Assembly: GCA_934643145.1 (NCBI GenBank)
Contig: CAKUBM010000032.1
Coordinates: 1 to 21,716 of the forward strand
Length of the DNA stretch: 21,716 nt
Source: an uncultured Collinsella sp.
GTDB lineage: Bacteria; Actinomycetota; Coriobacteriia; Coriobacteriales; Coriobacteriaceae
Direction of reading: 5' to 3'
Shown: piece by piece, positions 6,567 through 14,273 of the stretch
How the letters are laid out: each line of letters opens with the position of its first letter
Numbering within the stretch: position 1 is the stretch's first letter
Notes under the pieces: model-generated
Seen by the model: only the letters and a program-made list of their open reading frames with translations
Told to the model about the DNA's origin: nothing
The model's database searches: none
Translations under genes and position numbers: made by a program

Positions 6567-6595
6567 ATTATTGCAAGGAACGCCACGCGATGCAA
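6567..6595 (-). promoter_or_regulatory. Promoter of the tRNA operon
   Basis: On the minus strand TTGCAT (6590-6595) and AATAAT (6567-6572) are separated by 17 nt, and the -10 lies 26 nt upstream of tRNA-His. A small inverted repeat TTTTCAA-GAATT-TTGAAAA (6603-6621) lies just upstream, between this promoter and the divergent aminotransferase gene, and could be an operator. Confidence 0.65.
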
Positions 6596-6705
6596 GCCCC
6601 AATTTTCAAGAATTTTGAAAAGAGTTTTTCGGATCCATTTCGAGCATTTCCCACCGGTTTCATAGGAGTAAACTTGCCCCACTGCAAATCCTCGAAAGGA
6701 CCGGC

Positions 6706-7887
6706 ATGAAAGAACTCTCCAACCGCACGGCAAGATTTACCGATTCGGTCATCCGCCGCATGACACGCATCTCCAATAAGTATGGCGCCGTCAATCTCTC
6801 GCAGGGCTTCCCCGACTTCGATCCCCCGGCGCAGCTGCTCAACAGCCTGAGCGCCATCGCCAGCGACCCAAAGCCGCTCTACCACCAGTACTCCGTCACC
6901 TGGGGCTCTCAGGCCATGCGCGAGGCGCTCGCCGCCAAACAGGAGCACTTTATGGGCATGCCGGTCGACCCCAACCAGAATATCGTGGTCACCTGCGGCT
7001 CCACCGAAGCCATGATGGCCGCCATGATGACGGTCACGAACCCCGGCGACAAGGTCATTATCTTCTCGCCGTTCTACGAGAACTACGGCGCCGACACGAT
7101 CCTTTCGGGTGCCGAGCCCATCTACGTGCCGCTCAACCCGCCCACATTCGATTTTGACCGAGAGACGCTCGAGGCAGCCTTCCGCGACAACGATCCCAAG
7201 GCCATCGTCCTGTGCAACCCTTCCAACCCCTGCGGCAAGGTCTTTACGCGCGAGGAGCTCACCTTTATCGCCGACCTCTGCAAAAAGTACGACGCCTACT
7301 GCATCACCGACGAGGTCTACGAGCACATCGTCTACGCGCCCCACGAGCACGTGTACATGGCCACGCTGCCCGGCATGTTTGAGCGCACCATCAGCTGCAG
7401 CTCGCTGTCCAAGACCTACTCCATCACCGGCTGGCGCCTGGGCTACACCATCGCTCCTGCCGAAATCACCGAGCGCATCAAGAAGGTCCACGACTTCCTC
7501 ACCGTAGGCGCCGCCGCTCCCCTGCAAGAGGCCGTCGTTACCGCCCTCAATTTCGACGATAGCTATTACCGGGAGGTCCTCGACCTCTACACCGCCAAGC
7601 GCGACCTATTCTGTCAGGGACTCGACAGCATCGGCCTCACGCACAACGTGCCGCAGGGCGCCTACTACGTGATGATGGATATCTCGGAGTTTGGCTATGA
7701 CAGCGACCTCGACTTCTGCGAGGATTTGGCCTCCAAGGTGGGCGTGGGCGCCGTTCCGGGCTCGAGCTTCTTCCGCGAGCCCGTCAACCACCTCATCCGC
7801 TTCCACTTTGCCAAGCGAGACGAAACGCTCAACGCTGCGCTGGAGAACCTCAAGTCTCTGCGTGATAAAATCGAGCCGCGCGGGTAA
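6706..7887 (+). CDS. Pyridoxal-phosphate aminotransferase, class I/II
   Basis: A 393-residue fold-type I aminotransferase of the aspartate aminotransferase family. Visible landmarks are NLSQGFPDFDPP near residue 30, CGSTEAMMAAM, the substrate/cofactor motif NPSNPCGKVFTREEL, TDEVYEHIVY, and the PLP-lysine block SLSKTYSITGWRLGY with Lys236. A conserved C-terminal Arg in LIRFHFAKRDE would bind the substrate carboxylate. The set resembles the kynurenine/methionine/aspartate-type subgroup, but the amino-acid substrate cannot be told from sequence. The start follows GAAAGGACCGGC. It is a single-gene unit: divergent from the tRNA operon and closed by the terminator at 7912-7953. Confidence 0.92.
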   Translation: MKELSNRTARFTDSVIRRMTRISNKYGAVNLSQGFPDFDPPAQLLNSLSAIASDPKPLYHQYSVTWGSQAMREALAAKQEHFMGMPVDPNQNIVVTCGSTEAMMAAMMTVTNPGDKVIIFSPFYENYGADTILSGAEPIYVPLNPPTFDFDRETLEAAFRDNDPKAIVLCNPSNPCGKVFTREELTFIADLCKKYDAYCITDEVYEHIVYAPHEHVYMATLPGMFERTISCSSLSKTYSITGWRLGYTIAPAEITERIKKVHDFLTVGAAAPLQEAVVTALNFDDSYYREVLDLYTAKRDLFCQGLDSIGLTHNVPQGAYYVMMDISEFGYDSDLDFCEDLASKVGVGAVPGSSFFREPVNHLIRFHFAKRDETLNAALENLKSLRDKIEPRG

Positions 7888-7911
7888 GGACGGTCAGTAA
7901 CTAAAGGCACT

Positions 7912-7953
7912 AAAGAAACCTCGTGAACCCGTTGGGCCACGAGGTTTCTTTTT
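7912..7953 (+). terminator. Intrinsic terminator after the aminotransferase gene
   Basis: Stem AAAGAAACCTCGTG / CACGAGGTTTCTTT, 14 bp perfect, 12-nt loop, with the T-tract continuing to 7953. The lower stem is A-T rich, so it may also work on the other strand. Confidence 0.9.
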
Positions 7954-8024
7954 ATAGCGACCTCATTTATTTTTTAGAGCGCTATACTTTAGTCACGGAG
8001 CAACTCGTCCCAGAGAGGAATACT

Positions 8025-8915
8025 ATGGCAGAGCAGCAGCTTATCGGAGCGCTCGAGGCCGGCGGCACCAAGATGGTCTGCGCCACGGGCTATGCAGACG
8101 GCACGGTCCTGGAACGCGAGCAGATTGCGACCACGACCCCGCAGGAGACCGTTGAGGCCGTCAACGCATGGTTTGCCGACAAGGGCATCGCCGCGCTGGG
8201 CATCGGCGCCTTTGGCCCCACCGCAGTCAACCCTGCCTCGCCCCAATACGGCAAGATCCTGGAGACGCCCAAAACGGCATGGCACTACTTTGACCTGCTG
8301 GGCACCATCCAAAACGAGCTCAATATTCCCTGCGGCTACGACACCGACGTCAACGTCGCCTGCCTGGGCGAGGTCACCTTTGGTTGCGCCCAGGGCCTCA
8401 CTGACGTGGTGTATCTGACCATCGGTACCGGCGTGGGCGCCGGCGTGCTCTCGGGCGGTAAGCTCGTGCACGGCATGATGCATCCCGAGGCCGGCCACAT
8501 CCTGGTCACGCGCGACCCGCGCGACACCATTGGCGAGCACAGCGGCTGCCCCTTCCACGACAACTGCCTCGAGGGCCTCATCGCCGGTCCCGGCGTCAAA
8601 AAGCGCTGGGGTGGCAAGAGCGCCGGAGAGATGGCCGATGACCCGGAGGCCATGGACCTTCTTGCCGGCTATCTGGCGCAGGCGCTCATGACCTACATCC
8701 TGTGCTACGCACCGCAGAAGATCGTCATCGGTGGCGGCGTGGCCGACCACACCCCCATCGTGCCGCTCGCGCGCAAGAAGTGCGCCGAGATGCTCAACGG
8801 CTACATCGTCACGCCCGAGATGGCCGACATCGATAGCTATATCGTCAACAACAGCCTCGAGGGCAAACAGGGCATTATGGGCTGCTTGGCCCTGGGCGCA
8901 CAGGCGCTTCAGTAA
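8025..8915 (+). CDS. ROK-family sugar kinase, fructokinase-like
   Basis: A 296-residue ROK-family kinase that would phosphorylate a hexose with ATP in the cytosol. The phosphate-binding motif GALEAGGTKMVCATG is at residues ~8-22. DTDVNVACLGE and TIGTGVGAGVLSGG form the core. HPEAGHILV followed by GCPFHDNCLEGLIAGPG gives the His/Cys zinc-binding block of ROK proteins. IGGGVADH is the second phosphate/adenosine segment. The wording of the Cys block is closest in memory to bacterial fructokinases, but glucose, mannose or other sugars remain possible. The start ATG follows AGAGAGGAATACT. TATACT at 7983-7988 could be the -10; no good -35 is visible. It stands alone between two terminators. Confidence 0.87.
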   Translation: MAEQQLIGALEAGGTKMVCATGYADGTVLEREQIATTTPQETVEAVNAWFADKGIAALGIGAFGPTAVNPASPQYGKILETPKTAWHYFDLLGTIQNELNIPCGYDTDVNVACLGEVTFGCAQGLTDVVYLTIGTGVGAGVLSGGKLVHGMMHPEAGHILVTRDPRDTIGEHSGCPFHDNCLEGLIAGPGVKKRWGGKSAGEMADDPEAMDLLAGYLAQALMTYILCYAPQKIVIGGGVADHTPIVPLARKKCAEMLNGYIVTPEMADIDSYIVNNSLEGKQGIMGCLALGAQALQ

Positions 8916-9004
8916 CAGACGCACCCGCAGGGCGTGGCGCGCACGGCAAATCCGACCTACGGAACAACGCCATCACGCCTCATATAAGCCCTCAAATAAA
9001 AAAG

Positions 9005-9044
9005 GTCGCCTAGGACCAAACAATACGTCCTAGGCGGCTTTTTT
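9005..9044. terminator. Bidirectional terminator between ROK kinase and VanZ-like gene
   Basis: Stem GTCGCCTAGGAC (9005-9016) / GTCCTAGGCGGC (9027-9038) with one G-U, 10-nt loop, followed by six Ts. An A-rich run on the left supplies a T-tract for the opposite strand. The VanZ-like stop codon and final codons lie within the right arm. Confidence 0.9.
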
Positions 9045-9479
9045 GGCGCACATCAGCGACCGTAAGAGATATCGGAGCACAACACCCGTTGCCGCTCCAC
9101 AGCAGTCGATCATCACATCGGTGATCATGCCGGCACGTCCCGGCACAAAGAGTTGAATCGTCTCGTCGATGGAGGGAACGAGCAGCAGGAACACCGCCGT
9201 GGGCAGCAGCACGTCAAAGGTGCGCCGCCCCTCATAATCAAAGGCATGCGTTGCCAGGATGCCGAGCACCATATACTCGGTAAAATGCGCGCACTTGCGA
9301 ACAACAAAGTTGGTCACCCATGCATATGGAAGTCCCACGCCGTGCAGGAAACCGCGGATAGCTTCCATGACCGTTAGGCTCAGCGAGCCCGACCCCGAGC
9401 CGGGAACCAGCGAATTGCCCCAGATCAAGAGCGCCATCAGGCAGGTCACGACCGCCCATTTTCGATTGATCTTAACCAT
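9030..9479 (-). CDS. VanZ-like family membrane protein
   Basis: A 149-residue integral membrane protein. Hydrophobic segments are at residues ~8-26 (WAVVTCLMALLIWGNSLVPG), ~66-80, ~90-103 and ~118-140. Family landmarks are VVRKCAHFTEYMVLGI after the first long loop and DETIQLFVPGRAGMITDVMI before the last helix, both conserved in VanZ-like proteins. The original VanZ gives low-level teicoplanin resistance, but most family members have no known role; no van genes are nearby. The start ATG lies 7 nt after the stop of the upstream membrane-protein gene with only a weak ribosome binding site, so the two are probably cotranscribed and coupled. Its last codons form one arm of the terminator at 9005-9044. 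Confidence 0.85.
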   Translation of the reverse strand: MVKINRKWAVVTCLMALLIWGNSLVPGSGSGSLSLTVMEAIRGFLHGVGLPYAWVTNFVVRKCAHFTEYMVLGILATHAFDYEGRRTFDVLLPTAVFLLLVPSIDETIQLFVPGRAGMITDVMIDCCGAATGVVLRYLLRSLMCAKKAA

Positions 9480-9486
9480 GCAGAAG

Positions 9487-10887
9487 TTATGCCTCCGCGC
9501 GGAGCGGCGCGAAGCTGGCGGTACCGCCCTCGATAACGCTCAAATAGGCACGGCCCGTACGCTTGGCGGTAGAAGACTGCAGGCGCTCGATCTCTTCCTC
9601 GAGGATCTGATTGACGCGCTCGTGACGACGATTTTCCATAATGCCGGCGGCAATAGCCTCGGCCCGCTCGATGCCCTCGCGCGAGATACGGGCGGTATCC
9701 TCGGGGAACACAGCGCTGTGACGGCCGACATAGGCGGGGGCAGCAGGCTGAGGGGCAGCGACGGGAGCGGGGGCCGCAACAGGAGCAGGCTCGTCAATCT
9801 CATCCAGAATCGCGGTGGCGGCGGCCCACATGTCCTCGTGGCCCGAGTAATCGGCCATGGGGACATCAACCTCGAGCGAGGCATCCGGAAGGTCGCCGGT
9901 GTCGATGCGATCTTGGGCATCAATGGATGCGGTGATGGCTGCAGGCTCATCGAGGTCATCGAGATCGATGTCCGCGGCACCGGAAATGATAGGCATGCTG
10001 GCGAGGTTTGCGTTGTACGGCGCAGCCTCAGCCGCCTGCTGCTGGGCAGGAGCGCCCCAAAGCGAACTTTCGGCGGCACGGCGAGCGGCAACGGCCTCCT
10101 CGTCCGCGGTCATGGCTTCATCAACGTACGAATTATCGGCAGAAGCGTTCGCGTCCGCCGAGGTAGCGCTGTAGGCGTTATTGGATGCCGCGTTGGCAAC
10201 GAGTGCCACGAAAGCCGCCGTGCTGCCCGCAGGGGCGGCCTGGGAGCCCGACACGGCACGCGCCGCGGCGGCGATGTCATCGCGATTGAAGGAGCCGGTC
10301 TGCCCGCCGTTGGTGAGCTCGTCGATGGCGACTTGATAGACGTCGCGCGAGTGTGCAGGGTCGCAGCTAACCGGCGAATCGTCGTCGAGCATGCTGTCGA
10401 TCATGGACCAAGCCTCGGCCTCGTCCATAGCATCTGCGGCTCGAGCGATGGTAGGGACACCATCGTCGGCATGACGGCGTTGGAACGCACCAGTCAGGCC
10501 GGAAAGGAATGCCGAGGTAGACTGCTCCGCCTGAGCCTGAGAAGCAGAAGCCGCAGCGTATGGAGTCGCATCCTGCTGCTGAGCTGGAATCGAGGCGGTC
10601 TTGAACTCGCTTTGATGCTGATTGAGATTGGCGGCACCGCCCATGGCATCGGGCTGGAACAGACGCTCTTCATGCTGCGCACGATACTCGGAGATACCCA
10701 GCGAGGCGGCATAGATACCCACGCCCGCCACCGCGCCCACGGCGAAGGGAACCGCACCCGCCACGACCGTCTCGTTCACCGACGAAAACGGCAGCGTCGC
10801 GGCATACATAACCACGGGAGCGGCAAGGCCGATCCCGCACGAAAGTCCGGCAAGGACTGCTCGTTGTGTTGCATCAGAAGAAGCCAT
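9487..10887 (-). CDS. Ala-rich membrane-anchored protein of unknown function
   Basis: I do not recognise this 466-residue protein. Two hydrophobic helices near the N-terminus (AVLAGLSCGIGLAAPVVMYA and VVAGAVPFAVGAVAGVGIYA) are joined by a short loop. A long, probably cytoplasmic, Ala/Asp/Glu/Gln-rich tail follows that looks disordered, with PAPVAAPAPVAAPQPAAPA near residue 385. The end is charged and helical (ENRRHERVNQILEEEIERLQ), then YLSVIEGG. The start at 10885-10887 follows GGGGAGAGCTC; an in-frame start at 10914 is less likely. It heads a two-gene unit with the VanZ-like gene. A tail of this kind suggests a scaffold or envelope-associated protein of this lineage, but no function can be assigned. 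Confidence 0.75.
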   Translation of the reverse strand: MASSDATQRAVLAGLSCGIGLAAPVVMYAATLPFSSVNETVVAGAVPFAVGAVAGVGIYAASLGISEYRAQHEERLFQPDAMGGAANLNQHQSEFKTASIPAQQQDATPYAAASASQAQAEQSTSAFLSGLTGAFQRRHADDGVPTIARAADAMDEAEAWSMIDSMLDDDSPVSCDPAHSRDVYQVAIDELTNGGQTGSFNRDDIAAAARAVSGSQAAPAGSTAAFVALVANAASNNAYSATSADANASADNSYVDEAMTADEEAVAARRAAESSLWGAPAQQQAAEAAPYNANLASMPIISGAADIDLDDLDEPAAITASIDAQDRIDTGDLPDASLEVDVPMADYSGHEDMWAAATAILDEIDEPAPVAAPAPVAAPQPAAPAYVGRHSAVFPEDTARISREGIERAEAIAAGIMENRRHERVNQILEEEIERLQSSTAKRTGRAYLSVIEGGTASFAPLRAEA

Positions 10888-11023
10888 GAGCTCTCCCCAT
10901 CTTCCAGCACCCAAATCGCATCATTCAGTTGGCTGCGCGAGAGAAGATGAAGCGGGGCTATGCCCCAAAGCAACGGTATATGGTTCGTTTCATCTGCGTT
11001 TTCCGTCGCGAAGCTTAAAAGCT

Positions 11024-11052
11024 ATTATGCGAAACCGCCCTGCCGATTGCAA
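11024..11052 (-). promoter_or_regulatory. Promoter of the Ala-rich membrane protein / VanZ unit
   Basis: Minus-strand TTGCAA (11047-11052) and CATAAT (11024-11029) are spaced by 17 nt. The leader to the ATG at 10887 would be about 130 nt and contains a GGGGC-TAT-GCCCC hairpin (10954-10966). Confidence 0.6.
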
Positions 11053-11131
11053 GCGACGATGTCGGATTGAAACGGGAAACCTGCTGCTCGTCGGTCTTAC
11101 GGTCAAAAATAAGCGCGGAGCGGCGCTATGG

Positions 11132-11163
11132 AAAAGGGCCGAGGCTCAAAGCCCCGACCCTTT
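11132..11163 (-). terminator. Intrinsic terminator after rho
   Basis: Minus-strand stem AAAGGGTCGGGGC / GCCTCGGCCCTTT, 13 bp with two G-U pairs and a 5-nt loop, ending in a short TTTT. It lies 37 nt beyond the rho stop codon. Confidence 0.78.
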
Positions 11164-11200
11164 ATCGCATTGATGACTATCGCTGCGCGTGGATGACAAC

Positions 11201-13744
11201 CTAGAACGTCTGCTCGTAATCGCTGTGTTTTTTGGCCGAACGCACCAGGAACTCCTGGTTGGTGTTGGTGCCCTTAAGACCCTTGATAAACGATGCGGCT
11301 GCGCGCTCGGTGTTGTTCATGCCGGCAAGAATGCGACGCAGACCAAAGACAAACGGGCGCATCTGCTCGTCGACCAACAGGTCCTCGTTACGTGTACCGG
11401 AGGCAACGGGGTCGATAGCCGGGAAGATGCGGCGGTCGGCCAGTTCGCGGTCGAGCTTAAGCTCCATGTTGCCGGTGCCCTTGAACTCCTCAAAAATGAC
11501 CTCGTCCATCTTGGAACCGGTGTCGATAAGGGCAGAGGCCAGGATGGTGAGCGAGCCACCGTTCTCGATATTGCGGGCTGCACCCAGGAAGCGTTTGGGC
11601 GGATACAGTGCCGCCGAATCGACGCCGCCCGAAAGGATGCGGCCCGAGGCGGGCGCCGCCAAGTTGTAGGCGCGGGCGAGGCGCGTGATGGAGTCGAGCA
11701 CCACCACGACGTCGCCACCCAGCTCTACGATGCGCTTGGCGCGCTCGATGACGAGCTCTGCCACGCGGGTGTGGTTGTCGGCAGGCATATCGAAGGTCGA
11801 CGCTACAACCTCACCCTTGATGGAACGCTGCATATCGGTGACCTCTTCGGGGCGCTCGTCGACGAGCAGGCAGATGAGGTGCACCTCGGGGTTGTTAATC
11901 GAGATAGACTGGCAGATCTTCTTGAGGATCGTGGTCTTGCCGGCCTTGGGTGGGGACACGATCAGGCCACGCTGACCCTTGCCGATCGGCGACACGATGT
12001 CGATGGCGCGACCGGTAATAGAGTCCTTGCCGTGCTCCATGCGCAGCGGCTCGTTGGGATAGACCGGGGTGAGGTCGCCGAACTTGGGACGGTTGCGAAT
12101 CTGCTCGGGGTCAAGACCGTTGACGGTCGTGATTTTGGCGAGGCCGGCGCGCTTGTCGCCGCCGCGCGAAGGACGCAGCGAGCCCTCGATGACGTCGCCC
12201 GTGCGCAGGCGCGCGGAGCGAATGAGGTAGGCAGGCACGAAGGCGTCGTCGTTGGACTTCATGTAGCCATGGGCGTGGATGATGCCGGAGCTGTCCGGGC
12301 GAATCTGCAGAATGCCCTTGATGTCGCGGAAGCCCTCGGCCTTCGCGGCAGTGGTGTAGATCTCCTCGACGAGCTCGGCCTTCTTCTTGCCCGTCGTCTC
12401 GATCTCAAACTCCTTGGCCTTTTCGCGCAGTTCGGCGACCTTCATGGCAGCGAGCTCCTCGCGCGAAAGCGTGGGCTCGGTGGGAGCGGCATTACGCTCC
12501 TTGTTGCGTTGCTTGCGATCGCGCTGGCGGTTGCGACGGTCGTTGTTGCGCACGTCCTTGCGCTCGTTGCGCTCCTCGTTGCGCTTGTGCTGGCGACGGT
12601 TGGGGCGAGTGCCGTCTTCGCCCTCGGCGGGGGCGGCACCATCGGTTGCGGCGGTGTCAACATTGGCCACAGCGGCGTCATTGGCCTCGGCGCCGGAATC
12701 GACCTGTGCTTCGACATCAGCCTGCTGCTCGGCGGCCTTGGCCTTAACGGACTTCTTGCGACCGCGCTTGGGCTTCTCGGATGCAGGCTGTTCGACGTCC
12801 TGGGGCTCGACGGCATCAGTCGATGCATCGGCGGTCGTCTCGGCGGAATCCTCGGACGCACCCTTCTTGGCAGCCTTAGCCTTGGACGTGCGCTTAGCAG
12901 CAGTGCGACTGCTGCGACCGGGACGGACGTCGGCGGGCTCGGCATCGGCAGAAACGGCCTCGGAAGTCGTAGCATCCTGGACGGGTACATCGGCAGCAGT
13001 TGAGGACTTGGCGGTCACCGCAGCATCCCGAGCGGCGGCGGCTGCGGCCTTCTCGGCCTCGACAAAGGCCTTGGGCTTGCGACCGCGACGGTGCGGGCGC
13101 AAAGCCGGATCGACAACGGGAACTTCGTTGGCCTCGACAGGCGCAGCGGGCTCAACAGGCGATGTGCCCTCCCCTGCCGCGGAACGGACCGAAGCCTCAG
13201 TGAGCTCGGGGGCTACCTGTTCCGCAACCTGCTCGGCCTTAGCAGCCGTGCGGCGGCGTGTGCGCGGTGCCGGCTTCTCGGTCGGCAGGTCGGCGGCAGG
13301 AGTCTCGATGGCGGCAGGCGTCTCGGGCACAGACGGAGCTGCAAGCTCGGTCAGAGCCGCGGCCTCGCGCTCGGCAGCACGACGGCGGGCGCGCACCACC
13401 TGGGCCTCGCTAATCTGCGCCAAAGCACGTGCCTGCGCGACCTCATCGGAAATCGGCGCCGAGGAGTCAGCCGCAACGGTGCGCTTGGCGCGCGTCGTGC
13501 GCGTGGTACGGCGCTTGGACTTGGTGACCTCCTCGCCGTCAGCGGCAGGCTTGGCCGTACGGCGCGTGCGCTTGGGCTTTGCCGGAGCAGCCTCCTCAAC
13601 AGTTGCAGGCGCAGGTGTCGAAGCAGCCTTAGGCGTCTCAGGAGCCGAGGCTTGCGCGGGCGTCGCGACCTGGTCCGACGCAACAGGTGCAGCGGGAGCG
13701 GCCTGCGTCGTCGTTATTTCATTTTCTTGCTGTTGATCAGACAC
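11201..13744 (-). CDS. rho: Transcription termination factor Rho with long N-terminal extension
   Basis: Hexameric RNA helicase that ends transcription. The protein has 847 residues, about twice the usual ~420, owing to a ~425-residue low-complexity N-terminus rich in Ala, Lys, Arg, Glu and Thr. It contains RTRR-type clusters and a very basic RRNRQRDRKQRNKERN block near residue 400. A Rho_N helical domain (~430-470, ELAAMKVAELREKAKEFEIE) and an S1/cold-shock RNA-binding domain (~475-560, DIKGILQIRPDSSGIIHAHG) follow. The ATPase has Walker A PPKAGKTT (~600) and Walker B VVVVLDSITRLARAYN (~680). The start is GTG at 13742-13744; the in-frame codons just upstream include a TGA, so no earlier start is possible, and the ribosome binding site is weak. 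Long N-terminal insertions are known in actinobacterial Rho and can add RNA binding. Confidence 0.95.
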   Translation of the reverse strand: MSDQQQENEITTTQAAPAAPVASDQVATPAQASAPETPKAASTPAPATVEEAAPAKPKRTRRTAKPAADGEEVTKSKRRTTRTTRAKRTVAADSSAPISDEVAQARALAQISEAQVVRARRRAAEREAAALTELAAPSVPETPAAIETPAADLPTEKPAPRTRRRTAAKAEQVAEQVAPELTEASVRSAAGEGTSPVEPAAPVEANEVPVVDPALRPHRRGRKPKAFVEAEKAAAAAARDAAVTAKSSTAADVPVQDATTSEAVSADAEPADVRPGRSSRTAAKRTSKAKAAKKGASEDSAETTADASTDAVEPQDVEQPASEKPKRGRKKSVKAKAAEQQADVEAQVDSGAEANDAAVANVDTAATDGAAPAEGEDGTRPNRRQHKRNEERNERKDVRNNDRRNRQRDRKQRNKERNAAPTEPTLSREELAAMKVAELREKAKEFEIETTGKKKAELVEEIYTTAAKAEGFRDIKGILQIRPDSSGIIHAHGYMKSNDDAFVPAYLIRSARLRTGDVIEGSLRPSRGGDKRAGLAKITTVNGLDPEQIRNRPKFGDLTPVYPNEPLRMEHGKDSITGRAIDIVSPIGKGQRGLIVSPPKAGKTTILKKICQSISINNPEVHLICLLVDERPEEVTDMQRSIKGEVVASTFDMPADNHTRVAELVIERAKRIVELGGDVVVVLDSITRLARAYNLAAPASGRILSGGVDSAALYPPKRFLGAARNIENGGSLTILASALIDTGSKMDEVIFEEFKGTGNMELKLDRELADRRIFPAIDPVASGTRNEDLLVDEQMRPFVFGLRRILAGMNNTERAAASFIKGLKGTNTNQEFLVRSAKKHSDYEQTF

Positions 13745-13887
13745 AGTGTTTGCTCAACTTTCTTTTCAAGCCCTGTGATCACATGCTCCCTGCATAAACC
13801 TTCAGGGCGGCTAAACAGTCTAGCTCCGTTCAAAACGACGGACATCATTGATCTGTATCGAGATGATTGCGTCATATACGCAGCGTT

Positions 13888-13915
13888 AGTGTAACACAAC
13901 CGCCGCCACCTGCAA
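13888..13915 (-). promoter_or_regulatory. Candidate rho promoter
   Basis: Minus-strand TTGCAG (13910-13915) and TACACT (13888-13893) with a 16-nt spacer. It predicts a leader of about 135 nt before the GTG start. A long leader is consistent with the autogenous control known for rho in other bacteria, but no specific structure is proven here. Confidence 0.5.
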
Positions 13916-13999
13916 CTTAGTCATCGGGGACGTTCATAAACGACTAATCAAAAGGGACACTCTTTGGTTTACCACCCACAAATCGGACTGCCTCCGCCA

Positions 14000-14149
14000 A
14001 AACTATGGCGGTTTACTACGACGAATCGCTCAACCGCGACCACTCCGAAACATGTTGAACTAAAACCGCAGGTAGATGCCTTGCGCTTTTTTGCGAAAAG
14101 CCGGCGTGGTTGGAAATTCTCAATTCATCGTAGTAAACCGGCATAGTTT
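14000..14149. repeat. 150-bp inverted-repeat element (27-bp arms)
   Basis: Arms at 14000-14026 (contains GGTTTACTACGACGAAT) and 14123-14149 (contains ATTCATCGTAGTAAACC) are complementary at 25 of 27 positions. The 96-nt interior has no gene but includes a small CGC-TTTTTT-GCG hairpin. It lies between the rho promoter and the argS terminator. The surrounding 13,916-14,194 stretch holds no other recognisable feature. Size and structure suit a miniature palindromic mobile element or a structured RNA. Confidence 0.7.
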
Positions 14150-14194
14150 CGTATTTCCAGCAGTTCCAAATTCGTCAATACGTCGGCATTTGCG

Positions 14195-14227
14195 AAAAAA
14201 GCCCGACCTCCGTGGGAGATCGGGCTT
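14195..14227 (-). terminator. Intrinsic terminator after argS
   Basis: Minus-strand stem AAGCCCGATCTCC / GGAGGTCGGGCTT, 13 bp with one G-U and a tiny loop, followed by six Ts. It lies 46 nt past the argS stop. Confidence 0.92.
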
Positions 14228-14273
14228 ATAGGGCTCAGTTAAAGCAAACCTACACGGTCAAATGACCCGCAGA

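Noticed and set aside
6375..6602. Minus-strand 75-codon frame over the tRNA genes
   Set aside because: The string VAQLARATGCGPVGRGFES and the SLAQLVEQGTLNPK-type end are well-known translations of tRNA sequence, not protein.
9259..10950. Plus-strand 563-codon frame opposite the VanZ-like and Ala-rich genes
   Set aside because: Arg/Gly-rich shadow. The minus-strand products have membrane helices, a family match for VanZ and proper starts.
11189..13736. Long plus-strand frames opposite rho (604 and 449 codons)
   Set aside because: They mirror the Ala/Lys/Arg-rich rho extension. The minus strand has Walker motifs, an RNA-binding domain and a terminator.
13714..13899. Short minus-strand frame in the rho leader as a leader peptide
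   Set aside because: It overlaps the rho start in another frame, begins almost at the predicted transcription start, and has no ribosome site or amino-acid run suggesting attenuation.
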